Shown: positions 9,808-21,389 of the stretch, in pieces | Layout: the number at the start of each line of letters is the position of its first letter | Position numbering within the stretch: position 1 is the first letter of the stretch | Translations under genes and position numbers: made by a program | Assembly (NCBI RefSeq): GCF_018446385.1 | Contig: NC_055992.1 | Coordinates: 19,314,877 to 19,378,876, forward strand | Length of the DNA: 64,000 nt | From: Zingiber officinale | Taxonomy: Eukaryota > Streptophyta > Magnoliopsida > Zingiberales > Zingiberaceae | Reading direction: 5' to 3' | Notes under the pieces: model-generated | The model's input: the letters and a program-made list of their open reading frames with translations, nothing else | Database searches by the model: none | Told to the model about the DNA's origin: nothing

Positions 9808-11268
9808 ATGGAGGAGGAAGCCAAGTCTGAACACGTAGTTCTCTTCCCCTTCATGGCTCAAGGTCACATCACCCCTTTCCTCGCCCTCGCCGGCCTCCTT
9901 TCCAGCCGCCACCCCAACCTCGCCGTCACCCTCGTCAACACCCCTTACAACATACAAACCCTCACTAAATCCCGTGCCGGCGCCGCCATACCGTCTTCCA
10001 TCCGACTTCGCTCCCTCCCCTTCTCCCCCGAAGAACACGGCCTCCCTCCTGCCGCCGACAACACAGCCGAACTCCCCTTCTTCCAAATCGTCACCCTCTT
10101 CGAAGCTTCCAAGTCTCTCCGATCCGCCTTCGAGCAAATCATCTCCGACATTTCGGAGCAAGACGGCCGCCCTCCGCGCTACATAGTGTCGGACATCTTC
10201 TTAACGTGGACCATCGATACCGCCCGCCGCTTTGGGTCTTTCCACTCCATATTCGTCACCAGCAGTGCTTACGGCACCGTTGTCTTCTCGTCGATGTGGA
10301 AACATTTGCCCCATAGACGCGCCGACTGCGGTGATCTGTTTCCGCTTCCCGACTTCCCCGACGTCCTCATCCACCGCTCGCAGATCCCGAAGCACCAACT
10401 GCTCGCCGACGATGCCAGTCCCTGGACGGTCTTCCTCCGCGAGCAGACATCTCGTTTTTCGGAAACCGATGCTGTGCTCATCAACACCGTCGAAGAGGTG
10501 GAGCGCAGAGGGCTGCAGATGATGCGCCAAATGCTTCCCTGCTCCATTTGGCCGATTGGTCCCCTGCTATCCTCTGTTTTGCCCTCCATTTCAAGCGGCG
10601 GCGGCGGCGGCGAGCAGATCATCCAATGGCTCGATTCTCAACCGCCGGCGTCCGTTTTGTACATCTCGTTCGGTTCGCAGAACACGATTACAGCGTCACA
10701 GATGATGGAGCTGGCGACTGGTTTGGAGGCGAGCGGGGTTCGTTTCGTGTGGGTCATCCGGCCGCCAGTTGGATCGGACGTGAAGAGCGAGTTCGAAGCA
10801 GAGTGGCTGCCGGAGAAGTTCGAGGAGCGGATGCAGGCGCAGGGGAGGAGTCTGCTGGTGCACGGATGGGCGCCGCAGATGGAGATCTTATCTCACCCGG
10901 CCACCGGCGCGTTCTTGAGCCACTGCGGGTGGAACTCCGTGCTTGAGAGCTTGAACCGAGGCGTCCCGATGTTGGCGTGGCCGCTGACGGCGGATCAGTT
11001 CTTCAACGCGAATATGCTTGAGAAGGAGCTGGGGGTGTGCGTGGAGGTGGGGAGGGGGAACATGGAGAACTCCATGGCAGACAGGGTAGCGGTGGAGAGG
11101 ATGGTAAAGGAGGTAATGTGCGGGGGAGAGATTGGAGGGGAGATGAGGAGGAGGGTGGAGGAGGTTCGAGAATTGATGAAAGCGGCGTGGATGGAAGGAC
11201 TCGGGTCGTCGCTGAGAGGTTTATCCGAGTTCTTCCGAGCCGCCGCCGCCGCCGACAGACGGCGTTGA
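9808..11268 (+). CDS. UDP-glycosyltransferase, UGT92-like, single exon
   Basis: 486 residues, the usual length for plant family-1 UGTs, which move a sugar from a UDP-sugar to small molecules in the cytosol. The N-terminal motif FPFMAQGHITPF supplies the catalytic His20, and Asp129 in YIVSDIF is the partner. The 44-residue PSPG box starts at WAPQMEIL (about 354) and ends in Gln397, usual for glucosyl donors. The opening motif and the EASKSLR segment best fit the UGT92A group; the acceptor cannot be told from sequence. A GTG five codons upstream is in frame, but the ATG at 9808 is the natural start. GC-rich codons contrast with the AT-rich flanks. No stops or frameshifts: probably functional. 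Confidence 0.92.
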   Translation: MEEEAKSEHVVLFPFMAQGHITPFLALAGLLSSRHPNLAVTLVNTPYNIQTLTKSRAGAAIPSSIRLRSLPFSPEEHGLPPAADNTAELPFFQIVTLFEASKSLRSAFEQIISDISEQDGRPPRYIVSDIFLTWTIDTARRFGSFHSIFVTSSAYGTVVFSSMWKHLPHRRADCGDLFPLPDFPDVLIHRSQIPKHQLLADDASPWTVFLREQTSRFSETDAVLINTVEEVERRGLQMMRQMLPCSIWPIGPLLSSVLPSISSGGGGGEQIIQWLDSQPPASVLYISFGSQNTITASQMMELATGLEASGVRFVWVIRPPVGSDVKSEFEAEWLPEKFEERMQAQGRSLLVHGWAPQMEILSHPATGAFLSHCGWNSVLESLNRGVPMLAWPLTADQFFNANMLEKELGVCVEVGRGNMENSMADRVAVERMVKEVMCGGEIGGEMRRRVEEVRELMKAAWMEGLGSSLRGLSEFFRAAAAADRRR

Positions 11269-12539
11269 CCGGCCGCAGGAGCGATGTTCCCAAGGTCAGG
11301 CTCGATTGACCTAATCCTTGATAGAAGCAGCCGCGTAAAATCGAATGGCCTATTCGGTGTTTTAATGATAAAAAAAAATTATTATGAAATTATTTTTTCA
11401 ACAGCGGTTCATGATAAAAACGCACTTATTAAAATTTTTGAAATCTCCCTCTCAATCGAGTGAAAACCCTGTGGGTCATCCGAGATGACATGAGATAAAA
11501 GTTACTGTAAAATAGTTGTCGGGTCAAAACTCAATGATAACGGGAGAATAAATCTCCTATCCCTGTATCCCACTTGGTCCGTCCCATTTTAACTCGAGTG
11601 TTGCGATTTATCTTTCTCACAATGACCATGGGTCCGATCGATGGAGGCTCTGGGGGCGAGGATTTCATTTTTTTGCTACAAGTAAAAGCGATATTAATTA
11701 ATTAAGATCACTCGATTAGATATCAACCATACATATCTCAATGGTCATGAGATTTATTTATTTATTTTTTTGCCATCATGGTTATCATACTTTTAAATTT
11801 TTATTAGAGGTATTTAATAACTATCATTCAATTGATCAATCAACTAAAAACGAATTCAATCAACTTTACACCATTATTAAATAATTTTAATATTGTTTAA
11901 TTTTTATGATTCTTTTGAGTTTAATTAAAAAGAATATCGTATTAAAATATTAGGAACATAATAACTAGTGATTAATTCTCAGTATGTAATATAGATGATG
12001 GACGTATGATATTTTTGATGTAATGATTAGACATCAATTCTTAAAAATTGATGATCTGAGATTTATTTCATCATGCAACTAACGTCTATATACCTATATT
12101 TACCTCCCTCCATATTTATGAAGTTGGTACTAGGGGCGACTAAGATAATGAATCTATTTTTTTAGGAACATAATATATTACTAATAAGTAAATAATAATG
12201 TCTTGTAAACTTAGCAAACATAATATTTGGAAAAGTTGACAAAATACATATACTAGAAGTTAACTATTACGATAGGGGAGTATCAAAAGTCACGTGTGCT
12301 GAGAAGATCAATAGTCCTGTTGAGATGGGGGTTAAAGTCCAGATGGGTTACCCGATCACCTCTGTTTGGGTCGCCCGAGGTGAGAAGGTTTGTCATTTGG
12401 TTTAGATAAATCGAGATGAAAAGCTTCATTATTCGAGTTAGGTCTACCGTTCTGACAGCCCGTCTTACTCATTATTAATCTTATAATTGTACATGCATTA
12501 GAATCTACAAACTTTTAATAATTGTAATTTTAGAGAAAG
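11269..12539. other. Intergenic, no recognised gene
   Basis: AT-rich DNA after the UGT gene. I see no coding frame, clear repeat ends or RNA gene. A GC-richer strip near 12290-12400 has no recognisable origin. Confidence 0.6.
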
Positions 12540-12733
12540 GAAAAGGGACAACTTCCATCACGAGTCGAATTATTCCACGCTTGCTTCACTTATCCAAATG
12601 GAATCCCCTCAAGCAACATTGTGGCGGAAAAATTGGTAAGTTGCATTATAAACTCAACTATATTACTTTGAAAGATATTTGTTTTCATCATGATTATGTA
12701 TAAATTATGACTTTTGATTTTTTGGTAAAGGCT

Positions 12734-13141
12734 GCAATGAAAGAATTAGAAAAACAACTTCTTGAAGATAAGGATGATCAAGTTGGTCAAAATGACATAT
12801 TTACTCAAATCATTGGACCAGATAGACCAGGCCGAGTACGTATGTTTGATGATGGTGTTAACTCATATAATTTATGAGGAGAAGTTCCAAGCCGTAGTAC
12901 ATGCAATCGAATAGTGATAGAGCAAAAGACAAAATTAGAAAAAATGGATGAGCAAGTTAGAAAGCAAAGCCAACATATTGCAATGTTAGAATTAAAGATT
13001 TGCAATCAACCAAACCAAAACCTTGGTTCAAATTACAACAGTATACAAAACACATCATCTAGTAGGCCATTACTTTCTGATCCAGTTAGTTTATCTCCAA
13101 GGGTAAAGTCTTTATCTAGTTTTATTACTTTATTATTATAT
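12734..13141 (+). pseudogene. Plant transposase (Ptta/En-Spm type) C-terminal remnant
   Basis: The frame opens with a coiled stretch (KELEKQLLEDK) and then DIFTQIIGPDRPGRVR, text typical of the end of plant transposase_24 proteins. A TGA at 12875-12877 breaks it, and a second coiled stretch (TKLEKMDEQVRKQ) follows in the same frame. Fragmented and surely inactive. Confidence 0.55.
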
Positions 13142-13699
13142 TGAGTTAGTTCTTTATTTATTATCATCTAGTGTATTGCTGCTTATTATGAGAAGTTGAG
13201 AATATAATTCAGTTAGATTGAGTAATGATGTATAATCTTATTTAGCATAATTGTTGTTGTTGATGGTATATCATATTTGTTTTCATCATAACCTTCTCTT
13301 TTTACATTGTTAGATTGATTGTTCTGTCTCAATAAAAAGTCTATTTGATTTAATGAAAATTATGACAAAATAAGTTGTTCGTAGCATGGATCCAAATACT
13401 GAAGTAGGAAGACAGGCGTTGGGACCAAATTGATGTGAAATACAAGTTCTAGTTGTTCTAGAACGGGAAGAGAGTTTGATTAGGCCATATGATCTTTTAC
13501 AAAAGTTTGAGGATGCACTTGGAGGAATGATAGCTTGGTCTTGTCATCTGGTATGATATGCAACTTTTTAATTAACTACTATTTATTGTATATGCCCGTC
13601 ATATTATGACACTTTTTAAAACCAATATCAATTATATTTGCAGTTAACAGTTAATGAAGAAGACTTCTACTAGGTGTATTTGGAGTTTTGTGGCACAAT

Positions 13700-14159
13700 A
13701 GTAAGGTAAATGTTAGTGTCTTTTTAAACCAATTATATTTGATGCTGTGGAGCTTTCTCAGTTTATCATTTGGTAAATATTCGATAGTTCAGATTAAATT
13801 TTAATCTCTTTATTTTATGTTTTTTTAATTTTTATTTTATTTACACAAATATATGAATTTTTATTGTAGGTGACAAGAATATTGGATTTTGTTTAAGATG
13901 TGATAGTTGAAGAATGAAGATGCACCACAAGTTTGGTTACGTTTTTCTTTATGAGATTTAATTTTTTGCTAGTTCTTAAACTAAATACATTGGGTACATT
14001 TGTAGTTGGTATATAGATATTTTTTGACTTGACAAATTTATTATCCTTATGGATTAGAAAATTAATGATAATTATTGATTAACATTTTAATTTCATTTTA
14101 AAATCATTTTATTTGTATTTATGTTAATTTGTTATATGCGTGAATATTATATCATGAAA
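13700..14159. other. AT-rich interior of the CACTA relic
   Basis: No coding text or repeat structure recognised between the transposase pieces and the subterminal repeats. Confidence 0.4.
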
Positions 14160-14724
14160 ATATTAAAAATGGATGACATCTTTCATAATATATGGAATTT
14201 TTTATGTCACAATAGAACATCAAATCCATTGGGGACTTTTTAAAAAGTCATCATAAATAACTATTAATGATAATTTTTAATGCCCTTATAGATTAGTATA
14301 GAAGACATTATAGACTAGTATAGAAGACATTTGTAAGTGTCATTACAAATTATACAATGAGGCATTTTAAATTAACCTTATAAACTATCATTAAGGACAT
14401 TTTTTATTGTCACTTTAAATAAAATACAAGACAGTTATAGTTGTCCTGTTAAATGATTTTAAAGGACATATAGATTTGTCATCATTACTATAATAAAGAC
14501 ATATATAAATGTCATTACAAATCTTATAGTGACATTTTTTTTTGTCACTATAACAATTATTCATGACATTAATGATGTGACTATTTTTATGCTATAATGA
14601 CACTAGGAAATGTCATAAGACTCCATCGAGGACATTTTGACTTAATGTCACTATATTAAAAGTGTCGATATAAGTAGTATATGATGACTTTTAAATGTCA
14701 TTAAAAGCATATATTCTTGTAGTG

Positions 14725-15500
14725 GATCAGCTCCATCGATCTGACAGGCCAACGTCACTCGGCTAGTCTCCATTGACTCGATGCTCTACTCATCTCCCTT
14801 TGGTCTGCCAACCCAACATTCTGTGGCTGTCCTTTTGCATAACTAGGATTCCGACGATCCCACTTAGCTCAACTCCATTGACCTAACACATTGCCATGTT
14901 CGGGTCAACTATTATTGACCTGATGCTCGGGCTTATTCGGCACAGTTCTGTTAGTTTGACATCTTATGACCTAATATAATCAAATCCTCCAGCCCCATCA
15001 ACCAATAACACGGGAAGCCTCATGTAGGTTGTTAGAGCTTGTGAAACAACATGGTGCACTTGGTGTGTGATAATTTGTAAAACATGGTCTTCCACAACAC
15101 ATGGCCTTAGATATGATGTGACACTTTTCTTACCAGATTATCACAAATAGCCCATTATCAATTAATACCTAGAAGAAAGAGGTATTAGATGGTTGTAATA
15201 TAAAAATAGTCCACTCCTCCAGATGGAGCTATGCACAAAAGAATATACGCATACACTTATATTTACAACCACTTCATTATTCTTCTTCTCCATTTTCCTT
15301 CGTCGAAAACTTGACTTGAATGTCGGAGTGGCTAAGCCAAAGCACCCTGGCCTATATTCTAACCCTCACTTTCTCTCTTTCTAGTGGGCTCGATGGAATT
15401 CCCTGTCGGTTCGTTCTCCTCTTAGCGTGCGACGACTCCATTACTATAGACGACAGCTTATCGATGGTTCATCTGTTGACGATCTCAAGTAGGAACATAG
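14725..15500 (+). repeat. Gypsy-like LTR relic
   Basis: This begins directly after the CACTA terminus. It has repeated phrases like CTCCATTGAC(C/T) in its first part, a TATA-like AATATAAAAATAG near 15198, and TTGACTTGAATGTCGGAGTGG near 15310. That last motif is shared with three other LTR-like regions here (21266, 22940, 49968). No coding region follows. Confidence 0.45.
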
Positions 15501-15501
15501 T

Positions 15502-16800
15502 GTTGGTACAGTTTGCATTAATAATCAAAAATAGATTTTGATGTATAACAAAGGGTAAAGTTAGACTTATTTTCTAACCCGTTTACCAAGTGTGTAGGAT
15601 TGAAAGATTTGATGGAACTTGACACTAAGCTGAAGTCCAGTTAGGTCTGGAAGACCGGATAGTTGGCACAAGAAGACCAGATAGGTTGATATCTGGCAGG
15701 AAGTCCAATTGGGTCTACAGGACCTGACAACTGGTTGAAGTCCTGATGGGGCATCTGACATGAATTCTTGGTGGATCAAGTGTTAAGCACTTGAGGAGAG
15801 TGATCCAGTGAAAACGAGCCTAGTAGGGCTATAGGTACTGGTTCAACTTATATCTATTTTGGATGTCTAAGTTGAAACCATGAATAAATCTTGGTCTTCG
15901 TAAGATAGAATCTAAGCCATAAATTTATTTATTTTATTCATGTGCAAACTCTGTTTTGTAGAATATCTTTATTATTTGGATTAACATACTTTACATGAGC
16001 TAAAATGCAAAAATTAGCCTCAGATGAACAGTGTTTGAGACACCTCAGAGTTGTGGGGAGGCACCTCAGAGCTGCAGAAAGGTGCCTTGGAGCTGAATGG
16101 AGGTGCTCTGAATAAGATGGAGGCGCCCTCGTACAGATAAAGTTTGAGGATAGAGTTTCATTATGGGGAGACACCTCGGAATGCATTAGAGGCACATCGG
16201 AGCATATTAGAGGTGCCTCAAGTCTGATAGAGACACCCTCGTGCAGATAAAGACCGGAGGTTGCGGATCGGATAAGTGCTATTGGAGGCCCCCGGACCCT
16301 TAGAGGCGTCTCTAACACATTTTAAAAGAGGACTTCGAGCAGAGGCTTAACTACATATTTACTACGCAATTTGACTTCATATTGCTACGTCGCGCTGCTA
16401 CCTTACTGCTAGATGACTACATCTAACTGTTGTAGGTAGACCGACACCAACACACAAGCACATCCATTTTGACATCTTTGTGTTGGTAATGAATCTGTTA
16501 TTGTGCATGGTTATTATTATATTTGCATAGGAAAGTATAGGGTGTTACATTTGCCCTTGTATGTTGTATTCGAGATTCAAATTTAATGGATTACTCATTG
16601 GAAAGATCCAAAGAGCCTAAGTTTTGGAGTAGGAGTCATCAAATACTCTAAACCAAATAAATTGTGTGTCTTGTCTCATTCTTTTGTGCTTAACTGTTTT
16701 TCCACTGTGTACTCAGTTTAAAAATTAGAAAAAAAAAATATTTTTAAAAATCATATGATTCACCTCCCCTCTTACGTACATATAATCCTACATATAGTAG
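15502..16800 (+). repeat. Decayed LTR related to element B
   Basis: It starts TGTTGGTACAG. Near 15633 it shares AAGTCCAGTTAGGTCTGG, related to the U3 of element B near 59684. From 16030 to 16320 it carries repeated AGGTGCCTC/AGGCGCC words, decayed forms of the palindrome seen in element A. The end is uncertain: ACACCAACA occurs near 16452, while a TTCACCTCCCC phrase resembling the LTR ends of the gag-only elements lies near 16770. Confidence 0.45.
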
Positions 16801-18652
16801 TTCATAATGACAATACCACCCCTCCCTAGTGAAGTTTAATTTCCCAACAAATAAGAATGCATACTAAAAGTTAACATAGTAATTAACAATGATAAAACAT
16901 AATTAATTGGTAGTTTATACTAATAATATAAAAGGCAAAGACAATGCTAGTATACGATAGATTCTACTTATACTTGCAAATTTCATATAAAATAGTGAAA
17001 TGTTTACGTCTCTATATATAAAAAAGGTATTTAGTAAGATGTTACTCAATAACAAATTAAAATAGAAATAATATGTTTTATTTTAATCTACGACTTGATA
17101 CCCAATTCACACATTAAGGCTTTCAATTTTTTTTTGATGGAGCCTACTTGCCTATTTTCGTGATGAGTTTTAATCAGTACCGACGGAATGCCAGTGTTAG
17201 GATAGGTATGAGTTAAAGGGGATAAATTGTTCGTTTCATTTCTGTGAACTTGATTTGTAGCAAAAATTTAATAATTTTATAATGTTAACATTTGAATTTA
17301 TTTGATATTCATCTCTTGAGGTGATTAATTAAAGGTCCATTTCTCACACACAGTATACATTATGAAAACCTCCTTTTTAAAAATAATCCGGAAGTGAAAA
17401 AGTCTCGTATAAAACCGGACACAAGAATACAACAAGAGAAGCAAAGGCAAATATAAATACAATCGAAAATGATTTTTACAATAATGAAATCTTACTTAGC
17501 TTACTATCTTATTGCTTAAAAATGCCTCTTGTTAGAAATATAACAGCACTTCGCCTTAAACTTCTCAAGAACTGACGACTTCAAAATATTATAAAACTCC
17601 CTTTTCTAAGATTTCTCTCCGGCTAGAAAATACCTTCCAATCTATTGGTCTGACCCCAATCAATTTTCAAATTATAAGATTGACTACTCAAAACCTATAT
17701 AATGACTCTTTTTCGTCCATCCAATCGATTGATACGTCATACCAATCGATTAATAGCTTCTAATTGATTGACCTAATAGATTTAGAAACTTTTTGTTCTT
17801 CGCAAAAATACTCCAATCGATTGCCTCAATCAATTGTCTTAAGTCTAATCAATTGGCCAATCGATTCAAACCCTCATTGTGCTCTTGTGAAAACACTCGA
17901 ATTGATTGCCTCAATTGATTGGCCTAAGCCCAATTAATTGACTCATCGATTCCGGCTCTCACTGTGCTCTCGTGAAAAAGCTCCTAATCAATTAGCCTAA
18001 TTGATTGGACTTTGACTAATTGATTACCCAACCCTAAACTTTGAACCCAAGTTTATTTGCCCAATCCTAGAGTCATCCATGACTCATTGGAACTTTCCAT
18101 TACCAATGGGATGTCGAGTGTTAGGACAGGTATGAGATACAAGGGGGATAAATAGCTCGTTTCATTTCTTTTATTCTTTTCAATAATATAGAGACTATAA
18201 CTCTCTTCTTTCTTAGACTCCTTTCCCTTTTCTTTCTTTTCTCACTTCCATACTTCATACAAGAAGTATGAATTTATAGGATAAGATAAGAATGATGGTT
18301 ACTAACATTAGGGGTTACTAACCTTCATATAAATGCCCTATAGTGGGCATAAGTTATTTACATGTATGAATGCCCCATAGTGGGCATAAGTTACTAACAT
18401 TGATGAATGCCCCATAGTGGGCATAAGTTATTAACACTACCCACATGACCACTCCTGAATGTGGCCTCCTAATTCCATCTCATCTACTCTTGACATTATA
18501 TTTATAGCTAGATGTCCAGATGTTTCTATCTTTCATTAACTACTCTTGACACTTTAGATCATACTTGATACAATCTCCCATGTCACTTGTGACACCGAGC
18601 GGGATAATGATTATCCTGCGGTCTAATGAGAAAGAAGATTTGTGGAGAAAAT
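16801..18652. other. Repeat-derived intergenic DNA with AATCGATT cluster
   Basis: No gene seen. At about 17695-18010 there are many copies of CAATCGATTG or one-base variants. Two related segments built on TGTTAGGA(T/C)AGGTATGAG lie near 17196 and 18119, flanking that cluster. A 37-bp unit is present three times at 18329-18437, each with GCCC(C/T)ATAGTGGGC, a short hairpin. These look like parts of an old LTR, but I could not set ends. Confidence 0.4.
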
Positions 18653-20518
18653 TATTAGGATATGTCCGATGCAATGTGTGTTAAAACACATTTCGTAAAC
18701 ATGCGCAGCGGAAAATAAAACAATAATAATTCATAAATTATTACATCACACACACCACACGCATACAAGAATACAACATGCCAAACATGATCGCATAATT
18801 AAATTTTTATGGAAAGTAAATTTATACTAGGTATACCTTACGGATAACTTGCAATGAGAACAACATCAACCGTAGTGACATTGTCGAACCCCGCCTCTAT
18901 TCGTATCCATGCCGAGTTTTTCAAAACAACTCTTTGAGTATAAGCCTCTCATTCAGAAGTTACTAGCCATGAGCAAAGAAGAGGGATCAAGAAGAAGAGG
19001 AAGAGAAGCACACAAGGAAGAGATTTCTTCCTTGTGATAGTCACGACAATAAGGGGAAGGGCTTCCCCTTGTTGGCGGTGGCAAAGAGAGAGGGGAGGGG
19101 GAGAGGAAAAGAGAAATTGGGTTAAGGTTTTTCAAAAACCTTATAAGCTAATTAATGATCTCATGTGTATAATTTTCTCTCAACCATATCACTATATAGC
19201 CCTCATTAATGAGTTGGATTAGAAAACCCAAATCCAATCCATTATCCTTTAATCAAAAATTAGCCCATTAACCTATTGGTTTGGTTCATAACTAAACCAA
19301 GTTGGTTCATGACTAATTCATGATTAAACCAAATATGATCCAACTCTTCCATAAGAGATGTGGTCCATCCACGCAATTCCATTATGACAAATATTTTCAT
19401 ATTTGTCTTATGTATGGTCCAACCAAACATTTATCTCTTGATCTAAAAATCCTATTCTTTAACTTGTTTTACATCTTTTAGAGACTCATTAGTGTCTGTG
19501 ACCCAATAGGTTCCCAGTTTATCTTGGTCGTCCATAATTAACTACTTAATTATAGAACGATCATGAGTGACACCTAGTAGTACATCATGATCCCTAATTA
19601 GTCAGAAAATCATAGTTGATCTTAGAATTAATTCTAAACCCTTCAGCAGCTATAGTGAGTCCTGCCTCGTTCCTTTAACTCGTCTTATACCCACTTGGTT
19701 CAGGACATGATCTATGTATCTTGTCCCCACTAGGTTGATTATGTCACACCTAGCCCAAGTAATACTTCCTCATTTTACGGATTTAAATTACTCGTACATG
19801 TGTACAAGAGTCTCACACTCTTAACATGTGATGTTTTAGTCAAAGACTTTGACTAATAATCCTAACGAGTGGTTATAGAGTATATATCTCCTCACAAGGA
19901 ACGGTAAATCCTCTATAGGCTATCTAAACACCTTCAGACACTTCAACTTATACTCAATCATCCCGGGTCCACATCTCAATGAGATGCTTGCTTAAGATGT
20001 TAAAGTATAAGTCTCCATGAACAAGATGACTTGTATACCTTAAGTCGAAGGAAGCTTGCACTCGTGCTACAGTAATAACTTCAAAGACATATCTATATAT
20101 ATATATGTAGAGAATCATATGAAGTCTTACAACGAGTCACTCCAATGAACTTGTTATCATAACCAGCATCCACGTTTAACTCTTGACATCCCAATGTCTC
20201 CAGCTAGTGAGAAAACAACTGCTTAACCGAACCAAAGAGTATAATCCGTGCTAGTCTTATAGAATTGATGATTTCTGAATGCATCAATTCGACGACTAAG
20301 GAAATTTCAATATATTCATAATTGTGCATGTAGAGATAATCACTAGTTACGATCCAATCACAAATTATCTCATACTATGAATTATATTACGGGCATTCAA
20401 TAAATGAATTTAAGAGAATCAAACATATAATATGCACTCAAATAGTGAATCTATACTTATCAAATAAATAAAAAAAATCATAAGGCGATTGCCTTAGGAC
20501 ATTCCACAAATTCTAACA
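18653..20518 (-). repeat. Solo LTR (1,866 bp) with intact target duplication
   Basis: The LTR is on the minus strand. It begins TGTTAGAATTTGTGGAATG at 20518 and ends CTAATA at 18653, a one-base change from CTAACA. The 5-bp duplication AAAAT flanks it exactly (18648-18652 and 20519-20523). A TATA-like CTATATAG lies near 19192-19199. No primer site or coding DNA adjoins either side, so this is a solo LTR left by LTR-LTR recombination. Confidence 0.8.
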
Positions 20519-20523
20519 AAAAT

Positions 20524-20879
20524 AAGAAAAGAAACCGTCATCCTCAAGGCTTTCCAAAAAAGAAAATTTTATTCAATAGTAGAGGATAATTTTTTAAACC
20601 GCTAAACAATACCCTGACTCATAATAGATAAAATTATCAACAATACCCTAAATCTAAAAAAGTTAAAAATTATCAAAAATAGCAAACTAGATGTCCGAGC
20701 CTTCGAAAATACCATAAATGATTTTAAAACAACGCCTCATTTTGATACCCAAGTAAAAAATTATGACATTTTAAAATTCGAGAGGTCTTCTTGGATCGAT
20801 CCTAAATCAACTTGTCTTTACAATCTTGAGTCATACTTAGGCATGCTTCCATTGCAATTATAGATCATAGTTAGATATA
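20524..20879. other. AT-rich intergenic spacer
   Basis: Nothing recognised between the solo LTR and the next LTR-like region. Confidence 0.5.
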
Positions 20880-21300
20880 CCTCCCATCTACGTACAACTA
20901 TAAATACCAATATATATCCATCTTAAAGTAGTTTCAAAATATCTCTCACACTAGTGCTTAATTTAGTATATTCTCTTTGCTTTCAATCACTTAACTTTTA
21001 AATAGCCTAAGCCTAAGAGGAGTTTCATCTACTTCCAACTTAGCGCTCCTAACTAGCCCCAGTCAACCTCTCGCTCTGCCTCTTACTCCTAGCTCAGTGC
21101 CTAGCTCATCTCCGATCAACCTCGTCGTTCGGACGCCTCGACTCATATTCCATTCCGTGCTATAAAAAGTCTCGCCCCAATGGACCAAGGTGCATATATA
21201 CTTTTACATACAAATACATACACACATTTACTATTGTTTGCATTCCTCCTCTCCTGTCAGAGACTGACTTGAGCGCGTTAGAGTAGACGAGCCATGGCAC
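20880..21300 (+). repeat. Gypsy-like LTR relic (promoter end)
   Basis: A C-rich stretch of repeated CTC/TAGCTC phrases is followed by a TATA box (GCTATAAAAAG, about 21160) and then GACTGACTTGAGCG near 21264. This is the same layout as at 14725-15500 and 22800-23000. No coding DNA follows. Confidence 0.45.
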
Positions 21301-21389
21301 CCCGGGTTCTCTCTCTCTTATGTTCCTCTACTCCCTGTTGGTTATTCGAACGATTTGGTTCTCCCTGTAATGCACAGTGACATCCTTTT

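Larger units (their letters stand above)
12540..14724 (+). mobile_element. CACTA (En/Spm) transposon relic
   Basis: Three lines of evidence agree. A transposase-like frame lies near 12734-13141. A second piece near 13470-13555 reads GGMIAWSCHLV, like plant Ptta/En-Spm proteins. The subterminal region 14160-14710 is full of TGACATT/AATGTCA words in both orientations. It ends at 14724 in TTCTTGTAGTG, the reverse of the canonical CACTACAAGAA terminus. I could not find the other terminus, so the left limit is approximate. Confidence 0.6.

Noticed and set aside
9703-11309. Several long antisense or shifted frames over the UGT gene
   Set aside because: Shadows of a GC-rich coding exon; none has domain text.
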